Positions 11,138-20,081 of a DNA stretch of 64,000 nt are shown one piece after another; within the stretch, counting starts at the first letter, position 1; every line of letters begins with the position of its first letter. A program made the translations under genes and the position numbers. Source of the DNA: Lysobacter firmicutimachus (lineage in GTDB: Bacteria; Pseudomonadota; Gammaproteobacteria; Xanthomonadales; Xanthomonadaceae); contig NZ_JBANDL010000002.1 in assembly GCF_037027445.1 (NCBI RefSeq), positions 3,162,001 through 3,226,000 of the forward strand. Reading direction: 5' to 3'. The notes beneath the pieces are model-generated. The model saw only the letters and a list, made by a program, of their open reading frames with translations, had not been told where the DNA came from and made no database searches.

Positions 11138-13960
11138 ATGTCGTCCAATCACCACGGCCTGCGTCGCAGCAGGCTGTCGCGGGCGGTTGCGTCCGCGATG
11201 CTGTTCGGCGCCGCGGGCGCCGCGTTCGCCCAGGAACCGGCCGCGGCCAGCGCCGGCGGTTCCGACAAGCCCACCGACGTCGCCGGCGTCGTCGTCACCG
11301 GTTCGCGCATCAAGCGCACCCAGATCGAAGGGCCCTCGCCGGTCACCGTGATCAGCTCGGCGCAGATCCAGCGCGAAGGCTTCGTCACCGTGTTCGATGC
11401 GCTGTCCACGCTGACCCAGAACGGCGGCACGGTACAGAACGAACTCAACTCGGCCGGCGGCTTCACGCCCAACGGCAGCCCGGTCAACCTGCGCGGCCTC
11501 GGCCCGGGCCGCACCCTGCTGCTGATCAACGGTCGCCGCGCCGCGGACTACCCGTTCCCGTACAACGGCCAGAGCAACTTCCAGAACTTCGGCAATATTC
11601 CCTCCGCGGCGGTGGACCGGATCGAGATCCTGTCCGGCGGCGCGTCGGCGATCTACGGCTCCGATGCGGTCGCCGGCGTGGTCAACGTGGTGCTGAAGAC
11701 CAACTTCGACGGCGACAAGCTGACCGTGCGCGGCGGCACCTCGACCACCGGCGGCGGCGACTTCGGCAACGTGCAGTGGGTCGGCGGCCGTTCCGGCGAC
11801 AACTGGAGCGTGACCTACGCCCTGGAGTATTTCGCCGACGAGCCGGTGTTCGCGTTCCAGCGCGACTTCATGGACTCCACCGACGACAACCCGCGGCCGA
11901 CCCCGGAACTGGGCAACAACCAGCCCACCGCGGCGATCCGCCTCAATCGCCCGGGCAATGCCGCCAACTCCTACATCGCCCCGCCCGCCGGCGTCTGCGA
12001 TCGCTTCGACGGCGAGTTCGTGCGCTTCAACTACCGCACCGTGGTCGCCGGCACCCGCGCCGTGACCAACCTCGGCCCGGCCTGCGGTTCCTGGGGCGAC
12101 GTCGGCTACCAGACCATCGCCAACGGCAACAGCGACTGGTCGGGCTATCTGTACGGCACCTACACCTTCGGCAACGGCTTGCAGGCCTGGACCAGCCTGC
12201 AGGGCTATCACTCCAAGTCCAAGCTGTCCGGCGGCACCGAGGCGATCAGCGGCCCGCACATCGACCGCACCGGCCGCGTCACCACCTGGTTCGACACCGG
12301 CTTCAACACCAATCTCAACATGCAGCGTCTGCTGACGCCGCAGGAGTACGGCGGCTTCGACGCGATGTACCAGCGCTTCACCGAGAAGTCGCTCGACGTC
12401 GCCGTCGGCCTGCGCGGCACCCTCGCCGACCGCTTCGACTGGGACGTGACCCTGGGACGCGCCGAGTACCGCGCCGACCGCACCCGTCCGCGCCTGGACG
12501 GCTCGGCGGTGACCGATTGGTTCTTCGGTCCGCGCCTGAACACCACCGGCACCCCGCGCTACCGAATCAACCTCGACCGCCTCTACACCCCGCTGACCCC
12601 GGCCCAGTACCGGGCGATGTCGACCACGCTGAAGTACGAAGCCGAGTCCTGGGTGACCCAGGGCAGCGCCACCTTGTCCGGCGACCTGTTCGAGCTGCCG
12701 GCCGGACCGCTGGGCTTCGCCGCGGTGGTCGACTTCACCCAGCAGGGCTACGAGTTGAACTCGCCGCGCAGCATCCTGCCGACCGTGGTCGAGACCTACG
12801 GCCTGACCGGCACCAACGGCGGCGGCGACCGCGACCGCTACGCCGCGGGCCTGGAGTTCAGCATTCCGATCCTGCCGTCGTTGAAGGCCAGCCTGGCCGG
12901 CCGCTTCGACAAGTACGACGACATCACCGCGGTCGACGACGCCAAGACCTGGGGCTACGGCCTGGAGTGGCGCCCGATCGAGAGCCTGCTGGTGCGCGGC
13001 AACTACTCGACCAGCTTCAAGGCGCCGGACATGCACTTCGTGTTCAACGAAGGCAGCGGCAGCTTCAGCACCGTACTCGACACCTACCGCTGCCTCAACG
13101 CCAACCTGGCCGCGTCCTCGTGCACGGGCACGGTCTACAACTACTCGGTGTTCGCGACCAGCAAGGGCGAACCCACCCTGACCGAGGAAACCGGCGAGTC
13201 CTGGGGCGCCGGCCTGGTGTGGGACATCACCGACGGCCTGTCGATGTCGGTCGACTACTACGACATCAAGCTCGACGATGCGGTCACCACCCTCAGCAGC
13301 ACCTACATCCTCGACAACGAGGGCGGTTGCCGCACCGGCCTGACCCGCACCCGCCAGCCGTTCCAATTCGCCGCCGATTCGGCGTTCTGCCAGGAAATCC
13401 TCAGCCGCGTGACCCGCAGCGGCGCGCCGGGCGAGCCCACCGATCGCGTCACCGGCGTGCGCAGCGGCCCGGTCAACCAGTCCCTGCGCCATGTCGCCGG
13501 CCTGGATGCGGCCTTGAACTGGCGCTTCAGCACGCAGCGCTGGGGCGACTACCGCTGGGAGCTGGGCTGGACCCACACCCTCAAGCACGAGCGTCAGCTG
13601 CTGGCGACCGATCCGGTCGAGCGCGACTGGCGCGACGATCCGGGCAACTTCGATTTCCGCAGCCGCGTGCGCGGCTCGGTGAACTGGCAGAAGAACGACT
13701 GGAACGCCACCGTGTTCATGACCCGCTACGGCAGCCTGCCGAACTGGCAGGAAACCGGCCGCATCGCGCCGTACTTCCTGTGGAACGCGAACCTGGGCAA
13801 GCAGATCACCGACAAGGCCAAGGTCACGGTGTTCGTCAACAACGTGTTCAACAAGTTCCACCCCAGCGACGACGGCTACGACAGCTATCCGTATTTCTAT
13901 TCGGCGTACAGCCCGATCGGCCGCGAAATCTCGGCCCAGTTCGAGTACCAGTTCCACTGA
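11138..13960 (+). CDS. TonB-dependent outer-membrane receptor
   Basis: The 940-residue protein has a signal peptide (about 1-31, cleaved after AFA), a TonB-box-like GVVVTGSRIKRT (about 49-60) and a plug domain with ERGFVTVF-like and DRIEILSGGASAIYGSDAVAGVVN motifs. The barrel includes DKYDDITAVDDAKTWGYGLEW and TSFKAPDMHFVF and ends in a terminal aromatic stretch (ISAQFEYQFH). The N-terminus (LRRSRLSRAVASAML) is closely similar to that of the receptor at 7101 (LQRSRLTAALVSAML), so they are probably ancient duplicates with divergent barrels. The last residue is His after FQF, slightly unusual where Phe is typical. The substrate is unknown. Confidence 0.93.
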   Translation: MSSNHHGLRRSRLSRAVASAMLFGAAGAAFAQEPAAASAGGSDKPTDVAGVVVTGSRIKRTQIEGPSPVTVISSAQIQREGFVTVFDALSTLTQNGGTVQNELNSAGGFTPNGSPVNLRGLGPGRTLLLINGRRAADYPFPYNGQSNFQNFGNIPSAAVDRIEILSGGASAIYGSDAVAGVVNVVLKTNFDGDKLTVRGGTSTTGGGDFGNVQWVGGRSGDNWSVTYALEYFADEPVFAFQRDFMDSTDDNPRPTPELGNNQPTAAIRLNRPGNAANSYIAPPAGVCDRFDGEFVRFNYRTVVAGTRAVTNLGPACGSWGDVGYQTIANGNSDWSGYLYGTYTFGNGLQAWTSLQGYHSKSKLSGGTEAISGPHIDRTGRVTTWFDTGFNTNLNMQRLLTPQEYGGFDAMYQRFTEKSLDVAVGLRGTLADRFDWDVTLGRAEYRADRTRPRLDGSAVTDWFFGPRLNTTGTPRYRINLDRLYTPLTPAQYRAMSTTLKYEAESWVTQGSATLSGDLFELPAGPLGFAAVVDFTQQGYELNSPRSILPTVVETYGLTGTNGGGDRDRYAAGLEFSIPILPSLKASLAGRFDKYDDITAVDDAKTWGYGLEWRPIESLLVRGNYSTSFKAPDMHFVFNEGSGSFSTVLDTYRCLNANLAASSCTGTVYNYSVFATSKGEPTLTEETGESWGAGLVWDITDGLSMSVDYYDIKLDDAVTTLSSTYILDNEGGCRTGLTRTRQPFQFAADSAFCQEILSRVTRSGAPGEPTDRVTGVRSGPVNQSLRHVAGLDAALNWRFSTQRWGDYRWELGWTHTLKHERQLLATDPVERDWRDDPGNFDFRSRVRGSVNWQKNDWNATVFMTRYGSLPNWQETGRIAPYFLWNANLGKQITDKAKVTVFVNNVFNKFHPSDDGYDSYPYFYSAYSPIGREISAQFEYQFH

Positions 13961-14007
13961 TCCGCCCTTCGCGGGCCCGGCCGCGCGCCGGGCCCGCAAC
14001 CGCTTCC

Positions 14008-14033
14008 AGCCCGGCTCCGGCCGGGCTTTTTTC
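14008..14033 (+). terminator. rho-independent terminator of the second TonB-dependent receptor
   Basis: AGCCCGG and CCGGGCT flank CTCCGG and are followed by a TTTTTT run, about 50 bp after the receptor stop. Confidence 0.85.
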
Positions 14034-14164
14034 TGCCTGCGACGGCGAGCTGAACGGCGCCCGCCATCGCCTTCCGTACGCCGACGGATGCGGTATAAAG
14101 GTCGCAACCGTCGCCCCACCGTACGGCCGAACCGTTTCCACGCTCCATCCCTGGGAGGGGACTC

Positions 14165-14599
14165 ATGCGTACCAAACTGCTCGCCCTGCTGTTGCTCGCT
14201 CTGCCCGCCGCGGCTTTCGCCCAGACCCCGGTCGGGCACTGGACCACCATCGACGACAAGACCCAGAAGCCCAAGTCGGTGGTCGAAATCTACGAGGCCA
14301 AAGACGGCAGCCTGGCCGGCCGCGTCACCGAGGTGCTGCAGTCCGACCGCGGCCCCAACCCGGTCTGCGACAAGTGCTCCGGCGACCGCAAGAACAAGCC
14401 GGTCAAAGGCATGGTGATCTTGTGGGGCATCCGCAAGAAGGGCAACGTCTGGGAAGGCGGCCAGATCCTCGACCCGGCCAGCGGCAAGGTCTATTCGGTC
14501 AAGGTGACCCCGACCGACGCCGGCAAGAAGCTGGACGTGCGCGGCTTCATGGGCTTCTCGCTGCTCGGCCGCACCCAGACCTGGATGCGCCGCGAATAA
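14165..14599 (+). CDS. DUF2147 family secreted protein
   Basis: The 144-residue protein starts with a signal peptide (MRTKLLALLLLALPAAAFAQ, cleavage after AFA). A DUF2147 domain of about 120 residues follows: VGHWTTIDDKTQKPKSVVEIYEAKDGSLAGRV, a CDKC pair at about residues 60-63, VKGMVILWGIRKKGNVWEGGQILDPASGKVY, and a terminal LLGRTQTWMRRE. Such small beta-rich periplasmic proteins are common in proteobacteria and have no settled biochemical role. CTGGGAGGGGACTC gives a strong ribosome binding site. It stands alone between two terminators and so is monocistronic. Confidence 0.88.
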   Translation: MRTKLLALLLLALPAAAFAQTPVGHWTTIDDKTQKPKSVVEIYEAKDGSLAGRVTEVLQSDRGPNPVCDKCSGDRKNKPVKGMVILWGIRKKGNVWEGGQILDPASGKVYSVKVTPTDAGKKLDVRGFMGFSLLGRTQTWMRRE

Positions 14600-14622
14600 C
14601 CCCGGCGGGCCCGTCGTTCACG

Positions 14623-14652
14623 GAAGCCCGGCCTCGGCCGGGCTTCTTTTTT
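14623..14652 (+). terminator. rho-independent terminator of the DUF2147 gene
   Basis: An 11-bp perfect stem (GAAGCCCGGCC with GGCCGGGCTTC) is followed by TTTTTT. Confidence 0.9.
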
Positions 14653-14809
14653 GGGCGACTGCGGGCCTTGGCCGGGGCGGTGTTTGCACGCGTGCCGCCC
14701 TGCCGCGTTCGGCCTGTAAACGGCGGCCGCCACAGACCGCTGCGCCGCCGTTCCCGGGCTGTCCCCGGGCCCATGCCATAATTCACGACCGCCCACGACC
14801 ACCCCGCCC

Positions 14810-16882
14810 ATGTCCCGCGAAATCGTCGTCTCCAACGCCCTGCCCTACGCCAACGGCGACCTGCACCTCGGCCATCTGGTCGGGTACATGCAGGCCGACA
14901 TCTGGGTACGCGCGCAGCGGATGAGCGGGAACACGGTGCGCTACATCTGCGCCGACGACACCCACGGCACCCCGATCATGCTCGGCGCGGAGAAGGCCGG
15001 GCAGACGCCGGAGGCCTACATCGCCCAGATCCAGGTCCGTCACGAGCGCGATTTCCGCGACTTCGGCGTGCACTTCGACCACTACGACTCGACCCATTCG
15101 GCGGGCAACCGCAGCCTGACCGAAGGGTTCTATGCGCGCCTGGACAACAACGGCCACATCGCCCGGCGCTCGGTCGCGCAGTTGTTCGACCCGGTCAAGG
15201 GCATGTTCCTGCCCGACCGCTACGTCAAGGGCATCTGCCCGAACTGCGGCACGCCCGACCAGTACGGCGACAACTGCGAGAACTGCGGCGCGACCTACGC
15301 CCCGACCGAACTCAAGGAGCCGCGCTCGGTGGTCAGCGGCGCGACGCCGGAGTTGCGCGAGTCCGAGCATTTCTTCTTCGAGGTCGGCCATTTCGAGGGC
15401 TTCCTGCGCGAGTGGCTGGCCGGCGACGTCGCCACGCCCGGGATCAAGGCCAAGCTCAGCGAATGGCTGGACGCCGAAGGCGGCCTGCGCGCCTGGGACA
15501 TCTCCCGCGACGCGCCCTATTTCGGCTTCGAGATCCCCGGCCACCCGGGCAAATTCCTGTACGTCTGGCTGGACGCGCCGATCGGCTACCTGAGCAGCTT
15601 GCAGGCCCTGTGCGAGCGCGAAGGCCTGGATTTCTGGTCCTATCTGGCGCGCGACAGCGGTGCCGAGCTGCATCACTTCATCGGCAAGGACATCGTCACC
15701 TTCCACGGCCTGTTCTGGCCGGCGGTGCTGCACGGCGCCGGCTTCCGCGCCCCGACCCGGCTGCACGTCAACGGCTACCTGATGGTCAACAGCGAGAAGA
15801 TGTCGAAGTCGCGCGGCACCTTCATCCAGGCCCGCACCTACCTCGACGTCGGCCTGGACCCGGAAGCGCTGCGCTATTACTTCGCCACCAAGACCAGCGG
15901 CGGCGTGGAGGACATCGACCTCAACCTGGCCGACTTCGTCGCCCGGGTGAACTCGGACGTGGTCGGCAAGTTCGTCAACCTCGCCAGCCGCTGCGCCGGC
16001 TTCATCGAGAAGCGCTTCGAGGGCCGCCTCGCCGACGCCCTGCCCGACCCGGCCATGTACCGACGCTTCGCCGCCCAGCTGGCGCCGATCGCCCAGGCCT
16101 ACGAACGCAACGAAGCCGCGACCGCGCTGCGCCTGACCATGGCCCTGGCCGACGAGGCCAACAAGTACATCGACGAGCACAAGCCCTGGGTGCTGGCCAA
16201 GCAGGACGGCATGGAAGCGCAACTGCAGGCGGTGTGCACCCAGGGCCTGAACCTGTTCCGCGTGCTCGCCGGCGCGCTCAAGCCGGTGCTGCCGCGCGTC
16301 GCCGCGCAGACCGAGGCCTTCCTGGCCGCGCCGGTGGCGCGCTGGCAGGACCTCGATGCGCCGTTGCTCGCCCACACCATCGGCGCCTACGCGCCATTGT
16401 TCATCCGTATCGATACGAAGTTGATTGACACCATGATCGAAGCCAGCAAGGAATCCCTCGCCCCCGCCGCCAAGGCCGAGCCCGCCGCCGCCGCGAAACC
16501 GGTCCCGCAGGCCGCCGCGCCGCAGGCCGAAGCCAAGAGCGAGACCGCCGCGACCATCGCCATCGACGACTTCGCCAAGCTCGACCTGCGCGTCGGCAAG
16601 GTGCTGGCCTGCGAGTTCGTCGACGGCTCGGACAAGCTGCTGCGCTTCCAGCTCGACGCCGGCGACCTCGGCCAGCGCCAGATCTTCTCCGGCATCCGCG
16701 GCTCCTACGCCGAACCGGACAAGCTGGTCGGCCGCAGCGTGGTGTTCATCGCCAACCTCGCCCCGCGCAAGATGCGCTTCGGCCTCAGCGAAGGCATGAT
16801 CCTCTCGGCCGGTTTCGACGGCGGCAATCTGTTCCTGCTCGACGCCGACGAAGGCGTGGCGCCGGGCATGCCGGTGCGTTGA
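14810..16882 (+). CDS. metG: methionyl-tRNA synthetase
   Basis: This class I synthetase (690 residues) charges tRNA-Met and the initiator tRNA. The HIGH-type motif HLGH is at residues 19-22. A zinc knuckle CPNCGTPDQYGDNCENC lies at about 143-159 and the KMSKS loop at about 330-334. The anticodon-binding helical domain covers about 390-545. A Lys/Ala/Pro-rich linker (about 550-580) leads to a C-terminal tRNA-binding OB fold with DFAKLDLRVGKVLACE and GSDKLLRFQLD, which marks the long, dimeric form. No terminator separates it from the ferredoxin gene 45 bp downstream, so read-through is likely. Confidence 0.97.
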   Translation: MSREIVVSNALPYANGDLHLGHLVGYMQADIWVRAQRMSGNTVRYICADDTHGTPIMLGAEKAGQTPEAYIAQIQVRHERDFRDFGVHFDHYDSTHSAGNRSLTEGFYARLDNNGHIARRSVAQLFDPVKGMFLPDRYVKGICPNCGTPDQYGDNCENCGATYAPTELKEPRSVVSGATPELRESEHFFFEVGHFEGFLREWLAGDVATPGIKAKLSEWLDAEGGLRAWDISRDAPYFGFEIPGHPGKFLYVWLDAPIGYLSSLQALCEREGLDFWSYLARDSGAELHHFIGKDIVTFHGLFWPAVLHGAGFRAPTRLHVNGYLMVNSEKMSKSRGTFIQARTYLDVGLDPEALRYYFATKTSGGVEDIDLNLADFVARVNSDVVGKFVNLASRCAGFIEKRFEGRLADALPDPAMYRRFAAQLAPIAQAYERNEAATALRLTMALADEANKYIDEHKPWVLAKQDGMEAQLQAVCTQGLNLFRVLAGALKPVLPRVAAQTEAFLAAPVARWQDLDAPLLAHTIGAYAPLFIRIDTKLIDTMIEASKESLAPAAKAEPAAAAKPVPQAAAPQAEAKSETAATIAIDDFAKLDLRVGKVLACEFVDGSDKLLRFQLDAGDLGQRQIFSGIRGSYAEPDKLVGRSVVFIANLAPRKMRFGLSEGMILSAGFDGGNLFLLDADEGVAPGMPVR

Positions 16883-16888
16883 GCCGGG

Positions 16889-16908
16889 ATTGGGGATTCG
16901 GGATTCGT
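16889..16908. repeat. short GGGATT-type repeat
   Basis: ATTGGGGATTCGGGATTCG stands between metG and the ferredoxin gene. Runs of GGGATTGGGGATTCGGGATT are frequent intergenic repeats in Xanthomonadaceae. No function is assigned. Confidence 0.4.
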
Positions 16909-16927
16909 AAAGCGCGCCGCGGACGCT

Positions 16928-17383
16928 GTGCCGGATAAGCCCATGCCCATCCCGAACTCCGAATCGCGCCCCCTCGAGCTGACCGAACGGCTGGATCGAC
17001 TGCTGCCGCAGACCCAATGCGGGCAATGCGGTTACGCCGGTTGCCGGCCGTATGCGGAAGCGATGGCGCGCGGCGAGGCCGGGATCGATCATTGCCCGCC
17101 CGGCGGCGACGCTGGCGCACGCGCGCTGGCGCATTTGCTCGGCCTGCCCGCGCTTCCCTACGACCGCAGCCGCGGCGAGCACAAGCCACCGATGGTGGCG
17201 CTGGTGGTCGAAGCGGACTGCATCGGCTGCACCAAATGCATCCAGGCCTGTCCCGTCGACGCCATCGTCGGCGGTTCCAAGCACATGCACACCGTGATCG
17301 AGCCGCTGTGCACCGGCTGCGAACTGTGCGTACCGGCGTGCCCGGTGGATTGCATCGTGATGGTGCCCGAGCAAGCGCGCTGA
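16928..17383 (+). CDS. rnfB: RnfB-like iron-sulfur protein (electron transport complex subunit B)
   Basis: The 151-residue product has an N-terminal Fe-S domain with CGQCGYAGC (about residues 31-39) and a later conserved HCPPGG. Two [4Fe-4S] ferredoxin motifs follow, [12 protein letters not shown] and [12 protein letters not shown]. This is the RnfB layout, but it lacks the long N-terminal membrane anchor of E. coli RsxB, and no other rnf gene is nearby. A soluble ferredoxin-type role is therefore as likely as membership of a full Rnf complex. The start is a GTG at 16928; the ATG at 16943 (MPIPNSESR) is an equal alternative, as neither has a clear ribosome binding site. Confidence 0.85.
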   Translation: MPDKPMPIPNSESRPLELTERLDRLLPQTQCGQCGYAGCRPYAEAMARGEAGIDHCPPGGDAGARALAHLLGLPALPYDRSRGEHKPPMVALVVEADCIGCTKCIQACPVDAIVGGSKHMHTVIEPLCTGCELCVPACPVDCIVMVPEQAR

Positions 17384-17446
17384 CCCATCGCCTGCGGACG
17401 ACGGGTTCGGGCTTCGGTGAACGACGGCGCTGGTCTTCTGCGCATC

Positions 17447-17950
<504 letters not shown>

Positions 17951-18017
17951 GCGAGGGTTTCAGGCGTCGACCGATGACGTCGGCGTTGGCTTCTTCGCGC
18001 GTCGGCTCGCGCTGCTC

Positions 18018-19064
18018 CTAGCCTGCTTCCGGCTTGCTTGCCCCGGCCTTTCCGCGAGCAGCCTTCTCGCCCGCAGCGGGGTCCGCCGCGGGAACCGGCG
18101 CCGGCAAATCCGCCGTGCCCGCAGCGCAGGCGCCGCATACGCGCTCGATCTTGTAGCCCTTGCCGCGCATCAATTCGATCAGCCCGTCGTCGCCGAGCAG
18201 GTGCAGCGCGCCGACCACCACCAGCGTGTTGCCCTGGCGCGACTCGTCGAGCATCTTCTGCAGTTGCGGCAGCCAGGCGCGATTGCGCTCGACGTTGACG
18301 ATCCGGTAGGTCTCCGGCGTCTTGTCGCGCATCTCCACCCGCGCCTTCGCATCCAGCGTCGCCAGGTCGGCGCGGCGCCAGGCGGTGTGCATGTCCTCGA
18401 GCATGCCCGGCACTTCCTCGGGCTGGTCGACGAACTCGCGCAGCGCCTTGATCTGTTCCGGCAGGGGGCCGGAGTCCATCGCCTGCAGCTGCGCATCCAT
18501 GCTTTCCAGGCCGGCGGTCGGCTTCTCCGCCGCCGCGGCCTGGCGCATCAGGTACTGGTCCAGGCCCAACTGCGGGCTGAAACCCAGCGACTGCGACACG
18601 CCCAGCACCAGCGACAGGTTGACGAACCACGGCTCCAGCGGGTCGAGTTGCGCCAGCGAGGCGCCGTTCTTGGCCAGCACGCGATTGAGCTTCTCGCGCA
18701 GGTCGCCCGGCAGCACCTGACTCAGGCTGCGGCCGTCGTCGAAACGGGCGCGGGCCATGAAACGCTGCGCCACGCTGGGGTCGAACATCTGATCCGGCGG
18801 CACTTCGAACACCAGCTTGGCCGAGTCGGCGAAAGCCTGGTCGACGTCCGCCGCGAGCGGGTAGTCGTCGGGACGCAGCAGGTGGAAGGACCCCAGCAGA
18901 TACACCGCGTTGTCGGCGTCGGAGACCTTCCACAGCAACGGCACCGGCGGCGTCTTGGGCGCGGCCGCGGCGGCTTCGGCGGCGACCGTGGTGGCCGAGG
19001 TCAGCGGCGCGCTCAGCAGCACCGCAGCGGTCAAGGGGGCGAGGAACAGCTTCAACAACCGCAT
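18018..19064 (-). CDS. TraB/GumN family protein, secreted
   Basis: The 348-residue protein has a signal peptide (about 1-29, cleaved near TVAAEA). Its TraB/GumN domain opens with LLWKVSDADNAVYLLGSFHLL (GSFH motif near residue 60) and closes with NTLVVVGALHLLGDDGLIELMRGKGY (GxxHLxGxxG motif near 287-297). Two cysteines follow (VCGACAAG), then an Ala/Lys-rich tail. Family members are thought to be metal-dependent hydrolases or proteases using the paired GxxH motifs; GumN is encoded beside the xanthan cluster in Xanthomonas, but no exopolysaccharide genes are visible here. It begins 22 bp after the DUF1684 stop and is the last gene of the mutL-side operon. Confidence 0.88.
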   Translation of the reverse strand: MRLLKLFLAPLTAAVLLSAPLTSATTVAAEAAAAAPKTPPVPLLWKVSDADNAVYLLGSFHLLRPDDYPLAADVDQAFADSAKLVFEVPPDQMFDPSVAQRFMARARFDDGRSLSQVLPGDLREKLNRVLAKNGASLAQLDPLEPWFVNLSLVLGVSQSLGFSPQLGLDQYLMRQAAAAEKPTAGLESMDAQLQAMDSGPLPEQIKALREFVDQPEEVPGMLEDMHTAWRRADLATLDAKARVEMRDKTPETYRIVNVERNRAWLPQLQKMLDESRQGNTLVVVGALHLLGDDGLIELMRGKGYKIERVCGACAAGTADLPAPVPAADPAAGEKAARGKAGASKPEAG

Positions 19065-19085
19065 GCGCAGATTCCGGAACGAGGC

Positions 19086-20081
19086 TTAGGTGGCGTGGGC
19101 CGGCGCGGCCGGCGGCTTGTAGGTCTTTTCGCCGGCGGGGATCTCCAGGTCGAGCCGGTTTTCCTGCGGCGGCAGCGGACAGGTCGCGTACGCAGTGAAG
19201 GCGCACGGCGGGTTGTAGGCCTTGTTGAAGTCGATCACCACCCCGCCCTGCAGATTGGGCCGCGCGACCTCGAGGAAGCGCCCGGCGCTGTAGCTGGTGT
19301 GGCCGCTGGTGCGGTCGGCGAACACCAGCAGCAACTGCTCGCCGCCCTGGTCCAGGGCCTCGAGGCGGAAGCTGCGGCCATCGCGCTGGAACTCGATCGC
19401 GCCCGGGTTCGGGGTCGGTTCGATCGTGCCGATGATGTTGGCGATGTCGATGGTCTTGCCGGCCGGATGGGCGACGAACTTGGCGTTGAGCTTCCAGTCC
19501 TGCTGCGGCGCCCAGTAATCGATGCCCTTGAAACCGGTCAGGGTCGGCGCCTGCGAGTGGCGCACGCGCAGGAAATAGCGCTCGCCGCGCTTGATCACGG
19601 TCAGCCCGCCCTTGCCCTCGTCGAAGCCGATCCGGGTCGGGCCGGCCGGGTAATCGTCGGCGAGCAGGGTCACCGCGCCCTTGATCGGCTGGTCGTTGAA
19701 GGTCAGCGGCGCGCCGCGTTCGGGAACGAAGCGCAGGCGGCCGTTGTTGAGCGAAATCAGGCCGAAATGCGCCGGCCCCACCCCCAGGCGGATGCCGTTG
19801 TCCGGGTCGCTGCCCAGATAGTGCGAACCCGGTTCGATCGGATGCAGGCCGACCAGGCTGGCCCAACCGTCGGGCTTGAGCAGCTCGGTCTTGCGCTGTT
19901 CGCGCCACAACTGCTGGTCGCGATCGAAGGCGTGGTTGGCGGCGGCGACGCGCTCGGCCTCGCGTTGGCGCGCGGCCTGCCGCTCGGGCGAGTCGCACGC
20001 CGCCAAGGCCGGCAACAGCGCCAGCGCCAGCAACGCCGGGCGGGACGAAGCGAACAACGGCTTGCGCGCAACGGACATCAT
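19086..20081 (-). CDS. DUF1684 family lipoprotein
   Basis: The 331-residue product has a lipoprotein signal (ALLALALLPALAACDSPE, lipidated Cys at about 29) and the DUF1684 domain. Hallmarks are GWASLVGLHPIEPGSHYLGSD, RIGFDEGKGGLTVIKRGERYFLRVRHS, WKLNAKFV and the C-terminal NKAYNPPCAFTAYATCPLPPQENRLDLEIPAGEKTY. The family is widespread and uncharacterised. The start ATG overlaps the mutL stop (TGATG), so translation is coupled. The Asp after the Cys (CDSPE) would favour inner-membrane retention under the E. coli +2 rule, which is an inference for this organism. Confidence 0.88.
   Translation of the reverse strand: MMSVARKPLFASSRPALLALALLPALAACDSPERQAARQREAERVAAANHAFDRDQQLWREQRKTELLKPDGWASLVGLHPIEPGSHYLGSDPDNGIRLGVGPAHFGLISLNNGRLRFVPERGAPLTFNDQPIKGAVTLLADDYPAGPTRIGFDEGKGGLTVIKRGERYFLRVRHSQAPTLTGFKGIDYWAPQQDWKLNAKFVAHPAGKTIDIANIIGTIEPTPNPGAIEFQRDGRSFRLEALDQGGEQLLLVFADRTSGHTSYSAGRFLEVARPNLQGGVVIDFNKAYNPPCAFTAYATCPLPPQENRLDLEIPAGEKTYKPPAAPAHAT

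Noticed and set aside
11102..14239. Long minus-strand frame (1045 codons) opposite the second receptor
   Set aside because: Same reason: antisense shadow with no domain, covering also the DUF2147 gene.
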